Positions 62,145 through 64,000 of a DNA stretch of 64,000 nt are shown piece by piece. Origin of the DNA: an uncultured Sphingobacteriales bacterium. Its GTDB lineage: Bacteria; Bacteroidota; Bacteroidia; Chitinophagales; Chitinophagaceae. How positions within the stretch are numbered: the stretch's first letter is position 1; each line of letters opens with the position of its first letter. The notes beneath the pieces are model-generated. The model saw nothing but the letters and a program-made list of their open reading frames with translations. It was not told where the DNA came from and searched no databases. The stretch lies in contig CALMQS010000049.1 in assembly GCA_937871285.1 (NCBI GenBank), positions 1-64,000 on the forward strand. Reading direction: 5' to 3'. A program made the translations under genes and the position numbers.

Positions 62145-64000
62145 ATGCCATTCAGAATGATCCTTTCTTTCTTATGCCTGCTTTGTATTAACCAGGCCAT
62201 TGCAGACGTTCGCTTACCCAAAATTTTTGATTCGCATATGGTGCTTCAGCGCAACAAGCCTATACCCGTTTGGGGCTGGGCCGATGCCGGTGAAAAAGTA
62301 ACCGTTGAATTAAGCGGCAGCGGAATAACAAAACAAATCAAAACAATAAAAGCCGGTAAAGACGGTAAGTGGATCCTCCGGTTAAATGCCGCTGAAGCGG
62401 GAGGCCCTTACCAGTTGGTAGTTAAGGGAAAAAAGAATGTGCTTACGCTCGATGATGTATTGATTGGAGAAGTATGGATTTGCTCCGGTCAATCCAATAT
62501 GCAGTGGACGGTAAAAGCTTCTGATAACGCGAAGGAAGAAATAGCCGCTGCTGATTACCCCCTCATTCGGCAGTTTGAAGTACCAAGAGAAATTAGTTTA
62601 ACACCTGAAGATGATCTTTCGAAAGGGCAATGGAAGACCGCAACTCCCGAAAATGTGGGTCAGTTTACCGCGGTGGGTTATTTTTTTGGAAGAGAGTTGT
62701 ATAAAAAGCTTGGTATACCCATTGGTTTGATCAATACTTCATGGGGCGGCACCATTGTAGAAACATGGATCAGCAAGGAAGCCATGAAAAGTTTTAATGA
62801 ATTTTCGGATGTGGTGGATGCGATGCCCCTATCTATGGAAGCGCTTGGTGAAAAACGAAAAACAAGACTTACCAACGCCATTGATGAGTTGCAGGGTGGA
62901 TTGCCCACTGCGGGCGATGTTCAATCATGGTCATCTGCTTCTTTTGACGACAGCAATTGGAAAACGATTGAAGTGCCCGGCAATTTTGACCGGAAGGATT
63001 TCCAATACCTTGATGGTGTGGTTTGGTTTCGCAGCGAATTTATATTGCCTGATTCATTGGCCGGTTTAAGTGTGGCGCTGTCGCTGGGCACCATTGACGA
63101 TATAGACGATACTTATGTAAATGGCATAAAGGTGGGCGGTACTACCAGCAAAACTGCAAGCGGACGAATCTACATACTCGAGCCATCACAACTGCATGCA
63201 GGAAAGAACAGTATTGCAGTGCGCATTGAAGATCTTGGCGGACGTGGTGGCTTTACCGGTAAGCCTGAAGACGTAAAGATCAGCAGGGGCGCTTATGAGC
63301 AATCGCTAGCGGGAACATGGAAATTCAGGATCGAATCATATACAGACAACAACCAGTTTACGGGGCCTAATGATGCGGGAACTTTGCTGTATAACGCAAT
63401 GATAGCACCGCTTATTCCCTATGCCATGCAGGGCGCTATCTGGTACCAGGGCGAATCCAATGCAGGGCGCGCCTTCCAGTACCGTAAATCTTTTCCGTTA
63501 ATGATAAGCGACTGGCGTAACCGCTGGAAGGAGGAGTTTCCTTTTTTGTTTGTGCAGTTGGCCAGCTTTAATGCCAATAATGGCAACAGTAAAAATGGCA
63601 GCACCTGGGCTGAGCTGCGGGAAGCGCAGGCTTTAACCCTGCAGGCGCTGCCGCGTACAGGCATGGCCGTTATTCATGACATTGGTAATCCCCAAGATAT
63701 TCATCCCACCAACAAGCAGGATGTAGGAAAAAGGCTGGCGCTCCGTGCGCTTGAGATCGCATACGGACAAAACGTGCTTTCGCAGGGCCCGCAATTTCAA
63801 TCTATGCAGGCAGAAGGCAATAAGCTGGTGCTCAGCTTCAATAATGTGGGCAGCGGATTAATAGCCTCAGGTAAATACGGATACCTGCAGGGCTTTGAAA
63901 TAGCCGGCGCCGATAAAGTATTTCATTGGGCGAAAGCAGAGATCCGCGATGGGAAAGTGGTGGTTTGGAGTGATACGGTTACTGATCCTGTTGCCGTGCA
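62145..64000 (+). CDS. Sialate O-acetylesterase-type enzyme, cut by window end
   Basis: The start is complete and the frame stays open for 618 codons to the window edge, so the C-terminus is missing. A signal peptide (MPFRMILSFLCLLC, ending about AIA) precedes the SGNH-type esterase. The catalytic serine is in GEVWICSGQSNMQW (about residues 107-120), and Asp/His lie in DIHPTNKQDVGKRL (about 520). A GH2-like jelly-roll insert lies at about 260-380 (VWFRSEFILPD). Family members remove O-acetyl groups from sialic acid or from plant glycans. Next to a xyloglucan-type PUL it probably deacetylates hemicellulose. Confidence 0.9.
   Translation, partial: MPFRMILSFLCLLCINQAIADVRLPKIFDSHMVLQRNKPIPVWGWADAGEKVTVELSGSGITKQIKTIKAGKDGKWILRLNAAEAGGPYQLVVKGKKNVLTLDDVLIGEVWICSGQSNMQWTVKASDNAKEEIAAADYPLIRQFEVPREISLTPEDDLSKGQWKTATPENVGQFTAVGYFFGRELYKKLGIPIGLINTSWGGTIVETWISKEAMKSFNEFSDVVDAMPLSMEALGEKRKTRLTNAIDELQGGLPTAGDVQSWSSASFDDSNWKTIEVPGNFDRKDFQYLDGVVWFRSEFILPDSLAGLSVALSLGTIDDIDDTYVNGIKVGGTTSKTASGRIYILEPSQLHAGKNSIAVRIEDLGGRGGFTGKPEDVKISRGAYEQSLAGTWKFRIESYTDNNQFTGPNDAGTLLYNAMIAPLIPYAMQGAIWYQGESNAGRAFQYRKSFPLMISDWRNRWKEEFPFLFVQLASFNANNGNSKNGSTWAELREAQALTLQALPRTGMAVIHDIGNPQDIHPTNKQDVGKRLALRALEIAYGQNVLSQGPQFQSMQAEGNKLVLSFNNVGSGLIASGKYGYLQGFEIAGADKVFHWAKAEIRDGKVVVWSDTVTDPVAV

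Noticed and set aside
1..64000. tRNA, rRNA, CRISPR array, transposase or prophage genes
   Set aside because: I looked on both strands and saw no cloverleaf with CCA end, no regularly spaced repeats with unique spacers, and no DDE, serine or tyrosine recombinase frame.

Overview
The window looks like a chromosomal segment of a Bacteroidota bacterium, most likely Chitinophagales/Chitinophagaceae. The evidence is three SusC/SusD outer-membrane pairs, an ECF sigma/FecR pair, many lipoprotein signal peptides, several FG-GAP/ASPIC-UnbV proteins, a TTG-N20-TAnnTTTG promoter at the left edge, few Shine-Dalgarno sites, and palindromic intergenic repeats of the kind seen in that phylum. No rRNA, tRNA, CRISPR array, transposase or phage gene was seen.

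Region 1 (1-10.7 kb) is the most unusual part. A tightly overlapping three-gene operon encodes an asparagine-synthetase-like amidoligase without the N-terminal nucleophile, a CxxxCxxC radical SAM enzyme, and a flavin-dependent halogenase-like oxidoreductase. It meets a 1190-residue TPR + FG-GAP + ASPIC/UnbV lipoprotein tail to tail. Divergent from that lipoprotein is a second FG-GAP/ASPIC-UnbV protein whose stop overlaps the start of an orphan RnfD/NqrB-like membrane protein. The divergent promoter region holds a 17/19 match to the classical Fur box. Together these could be an undescribed, possibly iron-controlled biosynthetic or redox system.

Region 2 (10.7-24.7 kb) has a repeat-rich gap, an aquaglyceroporin, DUF3098-uppP-MFS transporter genes, and a minus-strand type III polyketide cluster (UbiA prenyltransferase, type III PKS, methyltransferase, FAD oxidoreductase, joined by 8-bp and 4-bp overlaps). 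DinB-like and NhaA genes, a long AsmA-like membrane-anchored protein, and the ECF sigma/FecR pair follow.

Region 3 (24.9-40 kb) starts with an STN-bearing SusC and its SusD, the likely target of the sigma/FecR pair, closed by a clear terminator. After a possible 49-residue small protein come a YhhN lysoplasmalogenase, an HU/SPOR membrane protein, an FKBP lipoprotein, serine dehydratase, a glycerophosphodiesterase-like protein, a third FG-GAP/ASPIC-UnbV lipoprotein and a small lipocalin-like lipoprotein.

Region 4 (40-64 kb) has a SusC/SusD operon with no adjacent enzymes, then a minus-strand polysaccharide utilisation locus: a PA14-bearing GH31, SusC, SusD, a TIG-domain surface glycan-binding protein, a GH51-like hydrolase, GH9, a carboxypeptidase-regulatory-domain protein, a DUF6786-like lipoprotein, an FAH-family enzyme, and a decayed SusD tail. 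The PA14-bearing GH31 next to GH9 points to xyloglucan or a related beta-glucan as substrate. A polysaccharide deacetylase and a divergent sialate O-acetylesterase-type gene, cut off by the window end, sit beside it and could remove acetyl groups.
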